Assembly (NCBI GenBank): GCA_959023295.1
Contig: CAUFBM010000003.1
Span: forward strand, 62,001-126,000
Reading direction: 5' to 3'
From: an uncultured Collinsella sp.
GTDB taxonomy: Bacteria; Actinomycetota; Coriobacteriia; Coriobacteriales; Coriobacteriaceae
Length of the DNA: 64,000 bases
A program made the position numbers and the translations under genes. Below, in pieces: positions 34,367 through 43,485 of this stretch. How positions within the stretch are numbered: the stretch's first letter is position 1; the number at the start of each line of letters is the position of its first letter. A model generated the notes under the pieces. It was not told the DNA's origin, did no database searches, and was given only the letters and a program-made list of their open reading frames with translations.

Positions 34367-34633
34367 GTGGCAAACATCAAGTCTCAGAAGAAGCGTATCC
34401 GCACCAATGAGGCAGCTCGCATGCGTAACAAGGCTGTCAAGTCCGAGCTCAAGACGCTGACCAAGCACGTCCAGTCCGCCGTCGCCGAGGGCGACGCCGA
34501 GAAGGCCCAGGCTGCCCTCAAGACCGTCAGCAAGCGTCTCGACATGGCTGCCGCCAAGCATGTTATCCACAAGAACCAGGCTTCTAACCGCAAGTCCGGT
34601 CTTGCTAAGCTCGTGAACAGCATCAACGCCTAA
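34367..34633 (+). CDS. rpsT: 30S ribosomal protein S20
   Basis: S20 binds 16S rRNA in the 30S body. The 88-residue, Lys-rich helical protein begins with ANIKSQKKRIRTNEAARMRN and ends ASNRKSGLAKLVNSINA, the family pattern. Start is GTG 34367 with AAAGGA at 34352-34357; the ORF extends upstream but without family sequence. Single-gene unit between its own promoter and a strong terminator. Confidence 0.96.
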   Translation: MANIKSQKKRIRTNEAARMRNKAVKSELKTLTKHVQSAVAEGDAEKAQAALKTVSKRLDMAAAKHVIHKNQASNRKSGLAKLVNSINA

Positions 34634-34667
34634 GTTGTAAATTTCACACCACACAGATTACGCGCAT

Positions 34668-34704
34668 AAATGGAGCCTGTTTTATGGAACAGGCTCCATT
34701 TTTT
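34668..34704 (+). terminator. Intrinsic terminator after rpsT
   Basis: A perfect 12-bp stem (34670-34681 with 34688-34699), 6-nt loop, then TTTTTT. Confidence 0.95.
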
Positions 34705-34716
34705 GTACCGCTCGGG

Positions 34717-34729
34717 TAAGATAGTCCGC
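34717..34729 (+). promoter_or_regulatory. Putative leaderless promoter of lepA
   Basis: TAAGAT (34717-34722) ends only 7 bp before the lepA ATG and no Shine-Dalgarno is present between them. This is the spacing of leaderless actinobacterial transcripts. Confidence 0.5.
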
Positions 34730-36541
34730 ATGAATACTTCAATTGACATTTCCCACATCCGCAACTTCTCGATCGTTGCGCACATCGACCATGGCAAGTC
34801 CACGATCAGTGACCGTATCCTCGAGCTTACCCATACCGTCGACGAGCGCGACATGGAGTCGCAGCTGCTCGACACCATGGATATCGAGCGCGAGCGCGGC
34901 ATCACGATCAAGTCCAATGCCGTTCGCGTTTCCTATGACGCCGACGATGGCGAGACGTATCAGTTCAACCTGATCGATACGCCGGGTCACGTGGACTTTA
35001 CCTACGAGGTCTCGCGTTCGCTGGCCGCCTGCGAGGGTGCGGTGCTCGTCGTCGACGCCACGCAGGGCGTCGAGGCGCAGACCGTCTCCAACGCGACGCT
35101 CGCCATGAACGCCAATCTGGATATCGTGCCCGCTATCAACAAGATCGATCTGCCGTCGGCGCACCCCGACGAGGTCAAGACCGAGATCGAGGATGATCTT
35201 GCGATTCCTGCCGACGATGCCGTGTGTGTCTCGGGCAAGACCGGCGAGGGTATCCACGACCTGCTGGAGTCCATCGTCTTTTTGATTTCGCCGCCCAAGG
35301 GCGATGCGAACGCGCCGCTCAAAGCGCTTATCCTGGATTCGTATTTTGATGAGTACCGCGGCGTCGTTGCCACGGTCCGCGTCTTTGACGGCTCCATCAA
35401 AAAGGGCGATACCCTGCTTATGATGCAGGCCAAGGGTGACTTTTTGGTCGACGGCGTGGGCGTCAAGCGTCCTGCCGAGACCCCGGTTGACGCGCTGACG
35501 GTCGGCGAGGTGGGCTACGTGGTCACGGGTCTGAAGGATCCCGAGGCCGTGCGCGTGGGCGATACCCTCACGTGGGCGTCGAATCCCTGCCCCGAGCCGC
35601 TTCCCGGTTACCGCGAGGCCAAGCCCATGGTCTACACGGGCCTGTTCCCGATCGACAACAAAGATTACGAGAATCTGCGCGACGCTCTCGATAAGCTGCA
35701 TGTCAACGACCCGTCGTTGGTGTGGGAGCCCGAGACCTCGGTGGCGCTAGGCTTTGGTTTCCGCGTAGGCTTCTTGGGCCTGCTGCATATGGAGGTCGTC
35801 AAGGAGCGCCTGGAGCGCGAGTTCAACCTGGACCTCATTGCCACGAGTCCTTCGGTCGACTATCACGTCTACAAGACCGACGGTGAGATGATTGATGTCC
35901 GCAGCCCGCAGGATCTGCCCGAGGCCACGCGCATCGAGCGTATCGAAGAGCCCTATCTCAAGGCAAAGATCATCTGCCCGCCCGAGTATACGGGTGCCGT
36001 CATGCAGCTCGCTATCGAGCACCGCGGCATTACAACCGACATGATCCATCTCACGAGCAAATCGGTCGAGATGCGCTTTGACATGCCGCTTGCCGAGCTC
36101 ATCTTGGACTTCTTTGACCAGCTCAAGAGCCGCACCAAGGGCTATGCCTCGCTCGACTATGAGTTCAACGAGTATCGTCCCTCCGAGCTCGTCAAGCTCG
36201 ATATCCTGCTTTCGGGCGACGAGGTGGACGCGCTGTCGTTTATCGTCCACAAGGACAAGGCCTACGGTCTTGCCCGCGGCCTATGCGACAAACTCAAGGA
36301 AATCATTCCGCGTCAGCTGTTTGAGGTGCCTATTCAGGGCGCCATCGGCAACAAGATCATCGCCCGCTCGACCGTCAAGGCGCGCCGCAAGGACGTTTTG
36401 GCCAAGTGCTATGGCGGCGATATCTCGCGTAAGCGCAAGTTGCTCGAGAAGCAAAAAGAGGGCAAGAAGCGCATGAAGGCCATCGGCTCGGTCGAGGTCC
36501 CGCAGGAGGCCTTTATGGCGATCCTCAAGGTGGACGAGTAG
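34730..36541 (+). CDS. lepA: Elongation factor 4 (LepA)
   Basis: LepA is a ribosome-bound GTPase that back-translocates or helps 30S biogenesis. The 603-residue protein has the G1 motif FSIVAHIDHGKSTISDRI, G2 ERGITIKSNAV, DTPGHVDF (G3), NKIDLPSA (G4), domain II, and the LepA-specific C-terminal region (KIICPPEYTGAVMQLAIEHR; DMPLAELILDFFDQLKS; SVEVPQEAFMAILKV). ATG 34730 is right after the rpsT terminator; in-frame ATGs further upstream fall inside that hairpin. No ribosome-binding site is visible. Confidence 0.96.
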   Translation: MNTSIDISHIRNFSIVAHIDHGKSTISDRILELTHTVDERDMESQLLDTMDIERERGITIKSNAVRVSYDADDGETYQFNLIDTPGHVDFTYEVSRSLAACEGAVLVVDATQGVEAQTVSNATLAMNANLDIVPAINKIDLPSAHPDEVKTEIEDDLAIPADDAVCVSGKTGEGIHDLLESIVFLISPPKGDANAPLKALILDSYFDEYRGVVATVRVFDGSIKKGDTLLMMQAKGDFLVDGVGVKRPAETPVDALTVGEVGYVVTGLKDPEAVRVGDTLTWASNPCPEPLPGYREAKPMVYTGLFPIDNKDYENLRDALDKLHVNDPSLVWEPETSVALGFGFRVGFLGLLHMEVVKERLEREFNLDLIATSPSVDYHVYKTDGEMIDVRSPQDLPEATRIERIEEPYLKAKIICPPEYTGAVMQLAIEHRGITTDMIHLTSKSVEMRFDMPLAELILDFFDQLKSRTKGYASLDYEFNEYRPSELVKLDILLSGDEVDALSFIVHKDKAYGLARGLCDKLKEIIPRQLFEVPIQGAIGNKIIARSTVKARRKDVLAKCYGGDISRKRKLLEKQKEGKKRMKAIGSVEVPQEAFMAILKVDE

Positions 36542-36545
36542 GTCC

Positions 36546-37589
36546 ATGGCGCTTTCTGAATACAGCAAGCGGCTGCTGGGCGCCTATGCTGAGCAGCCGT
36601 TCCTTATGGCTCCCATGGCCGGTGTGACCGACCCTGCCTACCGCATCATGTGCCGCCGCCGCGGTGCCCATCTTGCCTATAGCGAGATGGTGAGCGTGGC
36701 GGGCCTTGCCTACGCGAGCAACAAGACGTGGCGCCTGGTGCTACCGGCCGATGAGGAACAGCAGATCTGCGTGCAGCTCTTTGGCTCCAAACCCGATCAG
36801 TTTGCGAGCGCTGTCGCTGCCGTCGAGGAGCGTGTGGGCGATCGCCTGTCACTGATCGATATCAACATGGCCTGCCCGGCTCGCAAGGTCGTCACCAAGG
36901 GCGAGGGCTCGGCACTTATGCGCACGCCCGAGCTGGCTGAGCAGATCGTCGAGGCGGCGGTAGGCGCGGCGCACGTGCCCGTGACCGTCAAGATCCGCAA
37001 GGGCTTTTACGCCGAGGACCGCAATGCCGCGACGTTTGCCCAGATGCTCGAGGGGGCAGGCGCCGCCGCGGTGGCGGTGCATGGTCGCTGTGCCACGCAG
37101 CTCTATACGGGCCAGGCTGATTGGTCGGTCGTCGATGAGGTGGCCGACGCCGTCGAGATTCCCGTTATCGGTTCGGGCGACGTGTTCTCGGCCGAGGGTG
37201 CGGCGGGGCGTCTGCAAAGCTCGGGTGCCAGTGCGGTGTTTATCGCGCGCGGCATCTACGGCAATCCGTGGGTGTTCGGCGATGCCCGAGCCCTTGCACT
37301 CGATGGCACGCCGGTTCCTTCTCGCTCCTCGGTTGAGCGCCTGGAGGCTCTGCGTGAGCACCTGACGTTGACGCACGAGCTTCTACCGCTCATGTCGCGT
37401 GCCCGTACGTACGCGAGCTGGTATCTAAAGGGCATGCCCCATGCTGCCGCCTGGCGCGCCCAAGTGGTGCGTTGCTCCACATACGAGGAGTTCATGGCGC
37501 TGGTCGATGATATCGAGCGCGATGTGGTGGCCTGCGAGGCTGCGCTTGCCGCCGGCGAGTCGGTGCCCGCTCATCCGCTGGAGGCCTAA
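36546..37589 (+). CDS. dusB: tRNA-dihydrouridine synthase (DusB type)
   Basis: Dus enzymes reduce uridines of tRNA with FMN. The 347-residue TIM-barrel protein has FLMAPMAGVTDPAYRIMCR, CVQLFGSKPDQF, IDINMACPARKVVTKGEGSA with the catalytic Cys, VTVKIRKGF, AVHGRCATQLYTGQADWSVV and IPVIGSGDVFSAEG. It matches the bacterial DusB group by order of motifs. ATG 36546, 4 bp after lepA. In Bacillus lepA is followed directly by hemW; dusB is an insertion here. Confidence 0.93.
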   Translation: MALSEYSKRLLGAYAEQPFLMAPMAGVTDPAYRIMCRRRGAHLAYSEMVSVAGLAYASNKTWRLVLPADEEQQICVQLFGSKPDQFASAVAAVEERVGDRLSLIDINMACPARKVVTKGEGSALMRTPELAEQIVEAAVGAAHVPVTVKIRKGFYAEDRNAATFAQMLEGAGAAAVAVHGRCATQLYTGQADWSVVDEVADAVEIPVIGSGDVFSAEGAAGRLQSSGASAVFIARGIYGNPWVFGDARALALDGTPVPSRSSVERLEALREHLTLTHELLPLMSRARTYASWYLKGMPHAAAWRAQVVRCSTYEEFMALVDDIERDVVACEAALAAGESVPAHPLEA

Positions 37590-37591
37590 CG

Positions 37592-38824
37592 GTGGCCGTT
37601 ACCGCGCTGTACGTGCACGTGCCGTTTTGCGCCCAAAAATGCCGGTACTGTGACTTTGACTCACGCAGTTTTGCTCCGTGCGACCTGAGCGCTGCGCTCG
37701 ATGCCTATTTTGAGCTGCTTTATGCGCGCCTCGATGCCTTTGGAGACGTCGGGGCGCTCGAGGGCATCCGCACCGTCTATGTTGGCGGCGGCACGCCGTC
37801 GCTGGCGGGGGAGCGTCTGGTAGAACTCGCCCGGCGTATCTCTGCGTGGTGTAAGCCCGTTGAGTTCACCTGCGAGGCCAATCCCGAATCGTTGACCGCC
37901 GAGCTTGCCGCTGCGCTTTCCAAGGTTGGTGTCACACGCGTCTCTCTGGGCGTGCAAACGCTCGATAACGCCGAACTTACCGCCATCGGCCGTATTCACG
38001 ATGCTGATCGGGCGCTCGCTGCCATCATGACGGTTAAGGACGCTGGGCTCGATGTGTCGTGCGACCTTATGTGCGGTCTTCCCGGGCAGACCATCGTAAG
38101 CTGGCAGCGCACACTCGATGACGTGCTGGCGGCGGCGCCGCATCATGTATCGGTGTATCCGCTCACGCTCGAGGAGGGCACGCCGCTCTACCGCATGGCG
38201 TGCTGCGACGAGTCGCTCGAGCCCGACGAGGATTTTCAGGCTTCGTGTATGGACGCGGCGCGTGAGCGTCTGGGTGCTGCCGGCTATCACCCGTATGAGG
38301 TTGCAAGCTACGCGCTCGACGGTCATGAGTGCGCCCACAATATTGCCTATTGGACCGGACAGGGCTATCTGGGCTTGGGTCGCTCTGCCGCCGGTATGCT
38401 CGACGCCGAGGATTTCGATCGCTTGGCCGGGCTGTATCCCGACGTGCCTGCTCGCGGCGATGCATATCGCGTGCGCTTGGTGCAACGCGACGATGCCGCG
38501 ACGACGTTTGATGCCGAGTATCTGTCGCAGCGCGAGGCGGCGGCCGAGGATTTGATGCTCGCCTGTCGCATGACGCGTGGCATTGGCCCCGATCTGTTGG
38601 TTCGCTCGGCAAGCATGATCGCCGCAGATGAGTTGGCGGCGGCCTGTGACCGTGCGCTCGAGTTGGGCCTTGCCACTTGGGTGCCCGATCAAATTGAAGG
38701 ACATGCGGGTCGCGTCATCTCGAAAGACGTTATCGCAGGTCGCGTCCGTGCTCGTTTAGCGCCCACCCACTTGGGCTGGCTCGATGGAAATGTGCTGTTC
38801 GAGCTGTTTTGGGGTCTAGCCTAG
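37592..38824 (+). CDS. hemW: Heme chaperone HemW-like radical SAM protein
   Basis: HemW is a radical SAM family protein that inserts heme in some bacteria; it lacks coproporphyrinogen dehydrogenase activity. The 410-residue protein has YVHVPFCAQKCRYCDFDS with the CxxxCxxC cluster motif, VYVGGGTPSLAGERLVEL, EANPESLTAELAAAL and VSLGVQTLDNAEL, ending with the HemN C-terminal domain. The Cys following YC in oxygen-independent CPO (CxxxCxxCxC) is Phe here (CDF), as in HemW. GTG 37592 is 2 bp after dusB. Whether heme is made in this organism cannot be told. Confidence 0.93.
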   Translation: MAVTALYVHVPFCAQKCRYCDFDSRSFAPCDLSAALDAYFELLYARLDAFGDVGALEGIRTVYVGGGTPSLAGERLVELARRISAWCKPVEFTCEANPESLTAELAAALSKVGVTRVSLGVQTLDNAELTAIGRIHDADRALAAIMTVKDAGLDVSCDLMCGLPGQTIVSWQRTLDDVLAAAPHHVSVYPLTLEEGTPLYRMACCDESLEPDEDFQASCMDAARERLGAAGYHPYEVASYALDGHECAHNIAYWTGQGYLGLGRSAAGMLDAEDFDRLAGLYPDVPARGDAYRVRLVQRDDAATTFDAEYLSQREAAAEDLMLACRMTRGIGPDLLVRSASMIAADELAAACDRALELGLATWVPDQIEGHAGRVISKDVIAGRVRARLAPTHLGWLDGNVLFELFWGLA

Positions 38825-38882
38825 GCCGCTCGGGTAGAATTACCGCAATATATACGCTGCTGTGAGCAGGAGGTTGCCGCGC

Positions 38883-39986
38883 ATGGCGACGATGAACGAA
38901 AAAGATTACTACGAGATTTTGGGTGTCTCCAAGGACGCCACCTCGCGTGATATACAGAAGGCCTTCCAGCAAAAGGCCCGCAAGCTCCATCCGGACGTCA
39001 ACAAAGAACCGGATGCCGAGGAAAAGTTTAAAGAGGTTTCCGAGGCCTATGCCGTGCTTTCGGACGAGCAGAAGCGTGCGCGCTACGACGCCATGCGCTC
39101 GGGCAACCCCTTTGCCGGCGCTCCTACGGCTTCGCCCTATGGCGGCGGCTACGCCGGTAGCGCGGGCTATGGCAATCCCTTTGAGGGCGGCTTTCCCTTT
39201 GGTGGCGCCTGGGGCCAGCCGCGTCGCGGGCAGGCTGCCTATAATCCCGAGAACGGCGCCAACGTGGTCGTCGATATTAAGCTCGACGCCAAGGAGGCCA
39301 AGGGCGGTGCCCGCAAGACCGTTCGCTATACGCGCTTCGATACCTGTGGTCACTGCGGAGGCTCGGGTTCTGTCTCGTCCGAGCATGCACATACCTGTCC
39401 GAGCTGCGGCGGTCGCGGCCACATCGACGTCGACCTGTCCTTCCTGTTCGGTGCCGGCACGTTCCAGTCGGTCTGCCCCGAGTGCGGAGGTTCCGGTAAG
39501 GTCGTCGCCGACCCCTGTCCCGATTGCGGCGGCAGCGGGCGAACTCGTGTGACCTCCGAGCAGACAATTGAGTTTCCTGCCGGCACGCACGATGGCGACG
39601 AGGTCCGCATTAGCGGCATGGGTCACGCCGGCACCAACGGTGCCTCGGGCGGCGATCTGGTCGGTCGCGCTCATGTTGAGGCCGAGCGTCTGGAAGGCAA
39701 GGCCCGTACCGGTTTTTACCTGATGGGCATCGTGGCGCCGTTTTTGGTGCTGTCGGCCATCTCGGGCGTGTTCTCGGCCTTTGCCGTGATGTGCTTTATT
39801 CCGTTTGCCATGGGCTTGTTCATGGTGGTCTCGGACGGCGTGCTGCACCGCAGCCTGCTGTGGTGGAAGCGCGGCGCGATGCAGTTTGCCAACGGTTTTG
39901 CCAACGGATTTATGTTCGCGCTCGTGTCGGTTTGGTTTGCGAGCTGCTCGCAACGTGCCATGCTTTCGCCCTACGCAATGCAATAA
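38883..39986 (+). CDS. DnaJ-like protein with C-terminal membrane segments
   Basis: A 367-residue J-domain protein: J domain 7-70 with HPD at 36-38, Gly/Phe-rich linker (72-117), a beta domain holding four CxxCxGxG zinc repeats (Cys 155/158, 172/175, 198/201, 212/215) and one short C-terminal beta segment (TIEFPAGTHDGDEVRISGMG). The second peptide-binding domain and dimerisation region are missing; instead residues 278-317 and 335-356 are strongly hydrophobic and read as about three TM helices. J domain and zinc region should face the cytoplasm. ATG 38883 follows AGGAGG (38868-38873). It stands just before a complete dnaJ and could recruit DnaK to the membrane (inference). Confidence 0.85.
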   Translation: MATMNEKDYYEILGVSKDATSRDIQKAFQQKARKLHPDVNKEPDAEEKFKEVSEAYAVLSDEQKRARYDAMRSGNPFAGAPTASPYGGGYAGSAGYGNPFEGGFPFGGAWGQPRRGQAAYNPENGANVVVDIKLDAKEAKGGARKTVRYTRFDTCGHCGGSGSVSSEHAHTCPSCGGRGHIDVDLSFLFGAGTFQSVCPECGGSGKVVADPCPDCGGSGRTRVTSEQTIEFPAGTHDGDEVRISGMGHAGTNGASGGDLVGRAHVEAERLEGKARTGFYLMGIVAPFLVLSAISGVFSAFAVMCFIPFAMGLFMVVSDGVLHRSLLWWKRGAMQFANGFANGFMFALVSVWFASCSQRAMLSPYAMQ

Positions 39987-40067
39987 CATCTAGCCCTCTG
40001 TTTGCGGCCGGCCCAGCTTGGGTATAGGACGCACTGTGACAATAATGAAAGTCGGAAGGATTCGGTC

Positions 40068-41216
40068 GTGTCGGAAAATAGGGATTACTACGAGGTACTT
40101 GGCGTCGACAAGGATGCCGATGCGCGGACGATTAAGCGCGCGTTTCTAAAGAAGGCCCGTACCGTACATCCGGATGTTTCGGACGACCCCGAGGCCGAGG
40201 CCAAGTTCAAGGAGCTCAACGAGGCCTATTCCGTTCTTTCCGATGAGCAGAAGCGTGCTAACTACGATCGCTACGGTTCGCCCGACGGTCCCGGTGGCTC
40301 CGGCTATGTCGACATTAACGATATCTTTGGCGGCATGGGCATGGACGACCTCTTCTCGTCGTTCTTTGGCGGCGGCGCCGGCGGTGGCGCCCGAAATCGC
40401 CGTAAGCGTCGTCGCGGCCGTGATATGGCCATCTCCCTTTCGGTGACCCTTGAGGAGGCGGCGCTCGGTTGCAAAAAGACGATCAGCTATGACCGCCTTG
40501 CCCCCTGCGAGGATTGCAACGGCACCGGTAGGGCCGAGGGTGCACAGGAAAAGCAGTGCAGCCGCTGCCACGGCACGGGCTATGTCACGACGGTCCAGCG
40601 TTCGTTCCTGGGCCAGGTTCAGTCCTCTTCGCCTTGCCCCGACTGCCACGGCGAGGGCACGGTCATCGATCATCCCTGCGAGACCTGTGACGGCCAGGGC
40701 CGCACGCCTTCGCACGATAAGATCGACATCGATATTCCCGCCGGCGTTTCGACCGGTCGCCAGCTGCGTGTGAGCGGCTTTGGCGAGGCCGGCCTTCGCG
40801 GCGAGCCCTCGGGCGACCTGATTGTCAACGTGCGTGTTGCCGACCATGAGCGCTTTAAGCGCAACGGTGACGACCTGTACCTGGTGAGCGATATCTCGAT
40901 TGCGCAGGCTGCGCTCGGCTGCGAGATTGAGGTCGAGGGCATTATGCCCGACGAGGTCGTTAAGGTGACGGTTCCCGCCGGCGCCCAGTACGGCGACACC
41001 GTGAGCGTCAATAATTACGGCATGCCGCGCATTGGCGGTGGCGGTTCGCGTGGCCGCCTGATCGTGCAACTGCGCGTGGTCGTTCCCACCAATCTTTCCA
41101 ATAAGCAACGCGAACTGCTCCGTGCTTTTGCCGATGAGATGGGCGATGACGTCGCTTCTGGTAAGAAGTCGGTGACCGACCGTATCAAGAGTGCCCTCGA
41201 CGATATCCTCGATTAA
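40068..41216 (+). CDS. dnaJ: Chaperone protein DnaJ
   Basis: DnaJ delivers substrates to DnaK and stimulates its ATPase. The 382-residue protein has the full class A layout: J domain with HPD (VHPDVSDD), Gly-rich linker, zinc domain with CEDCNGTG, CSRCHGTG, CPDCHGEG and CETCDGQG, then two C-terminal beta domains (DIDIPAGVSTGRQLRVSGFG; VTVPAGAQYGDTVSVNNYGM) and a helical tail. GTG 40068 follows GGAAGGA by 7 nt. hrcA, grpE and dnaK, which normally accompany it, are not in the window, and no CIRCE element is visible upstream. Confidence 0.95.
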   Translation: MSENRDYYEVLGVDKDADARTIKRAFLKKARTVHPDVSDDPEAEAKFKELNEAYSVLSDEQKRANYDRYGSPDGPGGSGYVDINDIFGGMGMDDLFSSFFGGGAGGGARNRRKRRRGRDMAISLSVTLEEAALGCKKTISYDRLAPCEDCNGTGRAEGAQEKQCSRCHGTGYVTTVQRSFLGQVQSSSPCPDCHGEGTVIDHPCETCDGQGRTPSHDKIDIDIPAGVSTGRQLRVSGFGEAGLRGEPSGDLIVNVRVADHERFKRNGDDLYLVSDISIAQAALGCEIEVEGIMPDEVVKVTVPAGAQYGDTVSVNNYGMPRIGGGGSRGRLIVQLRVVVPTNLSNKQRELLRAFADEMGDDVASGKKSVTDRIKSALDDILD

Positions 41217-41225
41217 GGAGCCCGC

Positions 41226-42518
41226 GTGCTCGCACCCCATATTTCCGTCGTCAACCTCGGCTGCCGCGTCAACCGGGTCGAGTCTGACCGCATCACTGCC
41301 GATCTTATGCGTCTGGGCTTTGCTATTGTGGATTCCCAGGATGCCGATCTGATCGTCATTAACACCTGTGCCGTTACGGGCGAGGCCGAGGCCAAGACCC
41401 GTAAGGCCGTCCGTCATGCGCTGGCCTATCCAAACGAGCCCTATGTGGTCGTGACCGGATGCGTGGTCAATTTGCATCCCGAGGAGCTGCTGGAGCTTTC
41501 GGATCGCGTGATCGCCGAGCCGTCCAAGATCGATGTCGCCGAACGTGTCTGCGAGGTGCTGGGCGTTGAGTCCGATAACGTTCCCGCCTGCAGCGATGGC
41601 GAGGTGGTCGATGTGCTCGGTCGCTCTCGCCTGGGCGTGAAGATTCAGGACGGCTGCAACCATCGCTGCACCTATTGCATTGTGTGGAAGGCACGCGGCC
41701 CCGAGCGCTCCGTGCCCGTCGAGTCCGTGCTCGAGCAAGTTCGCGAGGCCCAGGAGGCCGGCGTGCCCGAGGTGGTGCTGACCGGTGTGAACCTGGGTGC
41801 CTACGATGGCAAGAGCGCGACCGACGAGCACGTCGAAATCGATGAGCTGCTCGAGGCCATCATGGAGCGCACGTCTATTCCGCATGTGCGCATTTCCTCG
41901 GTCGAGCCTATGGATATCTCCGAGCGCCTGCTTAAGGTTATGGCGCGCTACCCGCAGCGTATCGCCCCGTTTTTGCACCTGCCCGTGCAGTCCGGCTGCA
42001 CGGCGACCCTGCATCGCATGGGCCGTCCCTATAGTGCCGAGGCCTTTGAGGACACGGTGCGCATGATTCGCGCCAATCTGCCGCAGGCGTCACTTTCTTG
42101 CGACGTTATTGTCGGCTTCCCTGGCGAGACGGACGAGGAGTTCGAGGAGTCGCTGGCGCTGTGCCGCCGTGTGGGTTTCTCGCGTATGCACGTGTTCCGC
42201 TACAGCAAGCGTCCCGGCACCCTTGCTGCCGAGATGCCCGGCCAGGTGCCGCCCGAGGTTATGGCCGAGCGCAGCCGCCGTATGCGGGCCGCCGCACAGG
42301 AGCTCGCCATTGCCGACGCTCGTCGTCGCGTGGGCACGGTCGAGCGTGCCGTGCTCGAGTATGGTGACAACCTGACGCTCGGCTCGTTCCATCATGCCCG
42401 TCTTGACGATACCTGTGGACTTACAGCCCCGTGCCTGCTCGATGTTGCTATCATCGGAGTCGATGATTCCGGCTTGGTCCATGCACGCAGGGAGGTTCAT
42501 GGAAGCCTCGAAGATTAG
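41226..42518 (+). CDS. mtaB: tRNA (N6-threonylcarbamoyladenosine-37-C2)-methylthiotransferase MtaB
   Basis: MtaB adds a methylthio group to t6A37. N-terminal cluster Cys lie in VVNLGCRVN, VINTCAVTGEAE and VVTGCVVN; the radical SAM motif is GCNHRCTYCIVWKARG; a TRAM-like end follows. The LGCRVN and RCTYC patterns fit MtaB rather than RimO or MiaB. 430 residues, GTG 41226 just after dnaJ, the same order as dnaJ-...-yqeV in Bacillus. Its last 20 bp overlap phoH. Confidence 0.93.
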   Translation: MLAPHISVVNLGCRVNRVESDRITADLMRLGFAIVDSQDADLIVINTCAVTGEAEAKTRKAVRHALAYPNEPYVVVTGCVVNLHPEELLELSDRVIAEPSKIDVAERVCEVLGVESDNVPACSDGEVVDVLGRSRLGVKIQDGCNHRCTYCIVWKARGPERSVPVESVLEQVREAQEAGVPEVVLTGVNLGAYDGKSATDEHVEIDELLEAIMERTSIPHVRISSVEPMDISERLLKVMARYPQRIAPFLHLPVQSGCTATLHRMGRPYSAEAFEDTVRMIRANLPQASLSCDVIVGFPGETDEEFEESLALCRRVGFSRMHVFRYSKRPGTLAAEMPGQVPPEVMAERSRRMRAAAQELAIADARRRVGTVERAVLEYGDNLTLGSFHHARLDDTCGLTAPCLLDVAIIGVDDSGLVHARREVHGSLED

Positions 42519-43485
42519 ACTTACCGTTCCCGAGGGAATTGATCCCTCGCGCGTTTTGGGCGCCGGCGACGGCGTCCTTCGTGCGCTCGAGAGCTTGGTT
42601 CGCGCTCATGTGGTCGCCCGTGGCGATAGCATCGCCGTGAGCGGCGACCCGGACGAGGTCGAACTCGTGGCGCGCTTTTTCGAGCACGCTTTTCGCGAGG
42701 CGGCCGCCGGGCGCACGCTGTCTGCCGACGATGTCTCTCGCTGCCTGGCTGTCTTGCGCGACGGTGAGCACGAGGCTACGTCGCTTCGCGATGACGTGCT
42801 GCTTTCGTATCGCGGCCGCGTCATTCGCCCCAAGACGCTCGGGCAAAAGCGCTATGTGGATGCCATCCGCTCGCATACCATCACGTTTGGCTTGGGTCCT
42901 GCCGGTACCGGTAAGACCTATCTGGCTATGGCGCTCGCCGTTGCCGCGCTCAAGCGTCACGAGGTGGGCCGTCTGATCTTGACACGTCCGGTTGTCGAGG
43001 CGGGGGAGAACCTGGGCTTTTTGCCCGGTACCCTTGAGGAAAAGATCGATCCCTACATGCGTCCGCTCTACGACGCCCTTTTTGACATGATGGATCGCGA
43101 ACGCACCGATGAGCTTATGGAGCGCGGCGTGATTGAGATCGCCCCGCTTGCCTACATGCGCGGCCGTACGCTGAGCGATGCCTTCGTGGTGCTCGACGAG
43201 GCCCAAAATACCACGCCCGAGCAGATGAAGATGTTCCTGACGCGCCTGGGCTTTAACTCCAAGTTTGTGATTACTGGCGACCTGAGCCAGCGTGACCTGG
43301 TGGGCCGTCGTGGTGGCTTGGCGGATGTCGAGAAGATTTTGGGCCGTGTCGACGATGTGGCGTTTGCACACCTGGAGCGCGCCGATGTGGTGCGCCATGC
43401 CCTGGTGGGACGTATCGTCGAGGCATATGATGCTTATGATGACGTGCGCGAGCAGCGCTCGCGCGACCGAAAGGAGTCCCGTTGA
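42499..43485 (+). CDS. phoH: PhoH family ATPase
   Basis: A 328-residue PhoH-like P-loop protein: N-terminal KH-like region, then GLGPAGTGKTYLAMALAVAA (Walker A), RLILTRPVVEAGENLGFLPG, MRGRTLSDAFVVLDEAQNTT (Walker B) and FVITGDLSQRDL. The role is thought to lie in RNA metabolism with YbeY, next in line. ATG 42499 follows GGGAGG inside the mtaB end. The stop overlaps ybeY. Confidence 0.93.
   Translation: MEASKIRLTVPEGIDPSRVLGAGDGVLRALESLVRAHVVARGDSIAVSGDPDEVELVARFFEHAFREAAAGRTLSADDVSRCLAVLRDGEHEATSLRDDVLLSYRGRVIRPKTLGQKRYVDAIRSHTITFGLGPAGTGKTYLAMALAVAALKRHEVGRLILTRPVVEAGENLGFLPGTLEEKIDPYMRPLYDALFDMMDRERTDELMERGVIEIAPLAYMRGRTLSDAFVVLDEAQNTTPEQMKMFLTRLGFNSKFVITGDLSQRDLVGRRGGLADVEKILGRVDDVAFAHLERADVVRHALVGRIVEAYDAYDDVREQRSRDRKESR

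Noticed and set aside
40000..40067. CIRCE element before dnaJ
   Set aside because: No TTAGCACTC-N9-GAGTGCTAA-like sequence is present.
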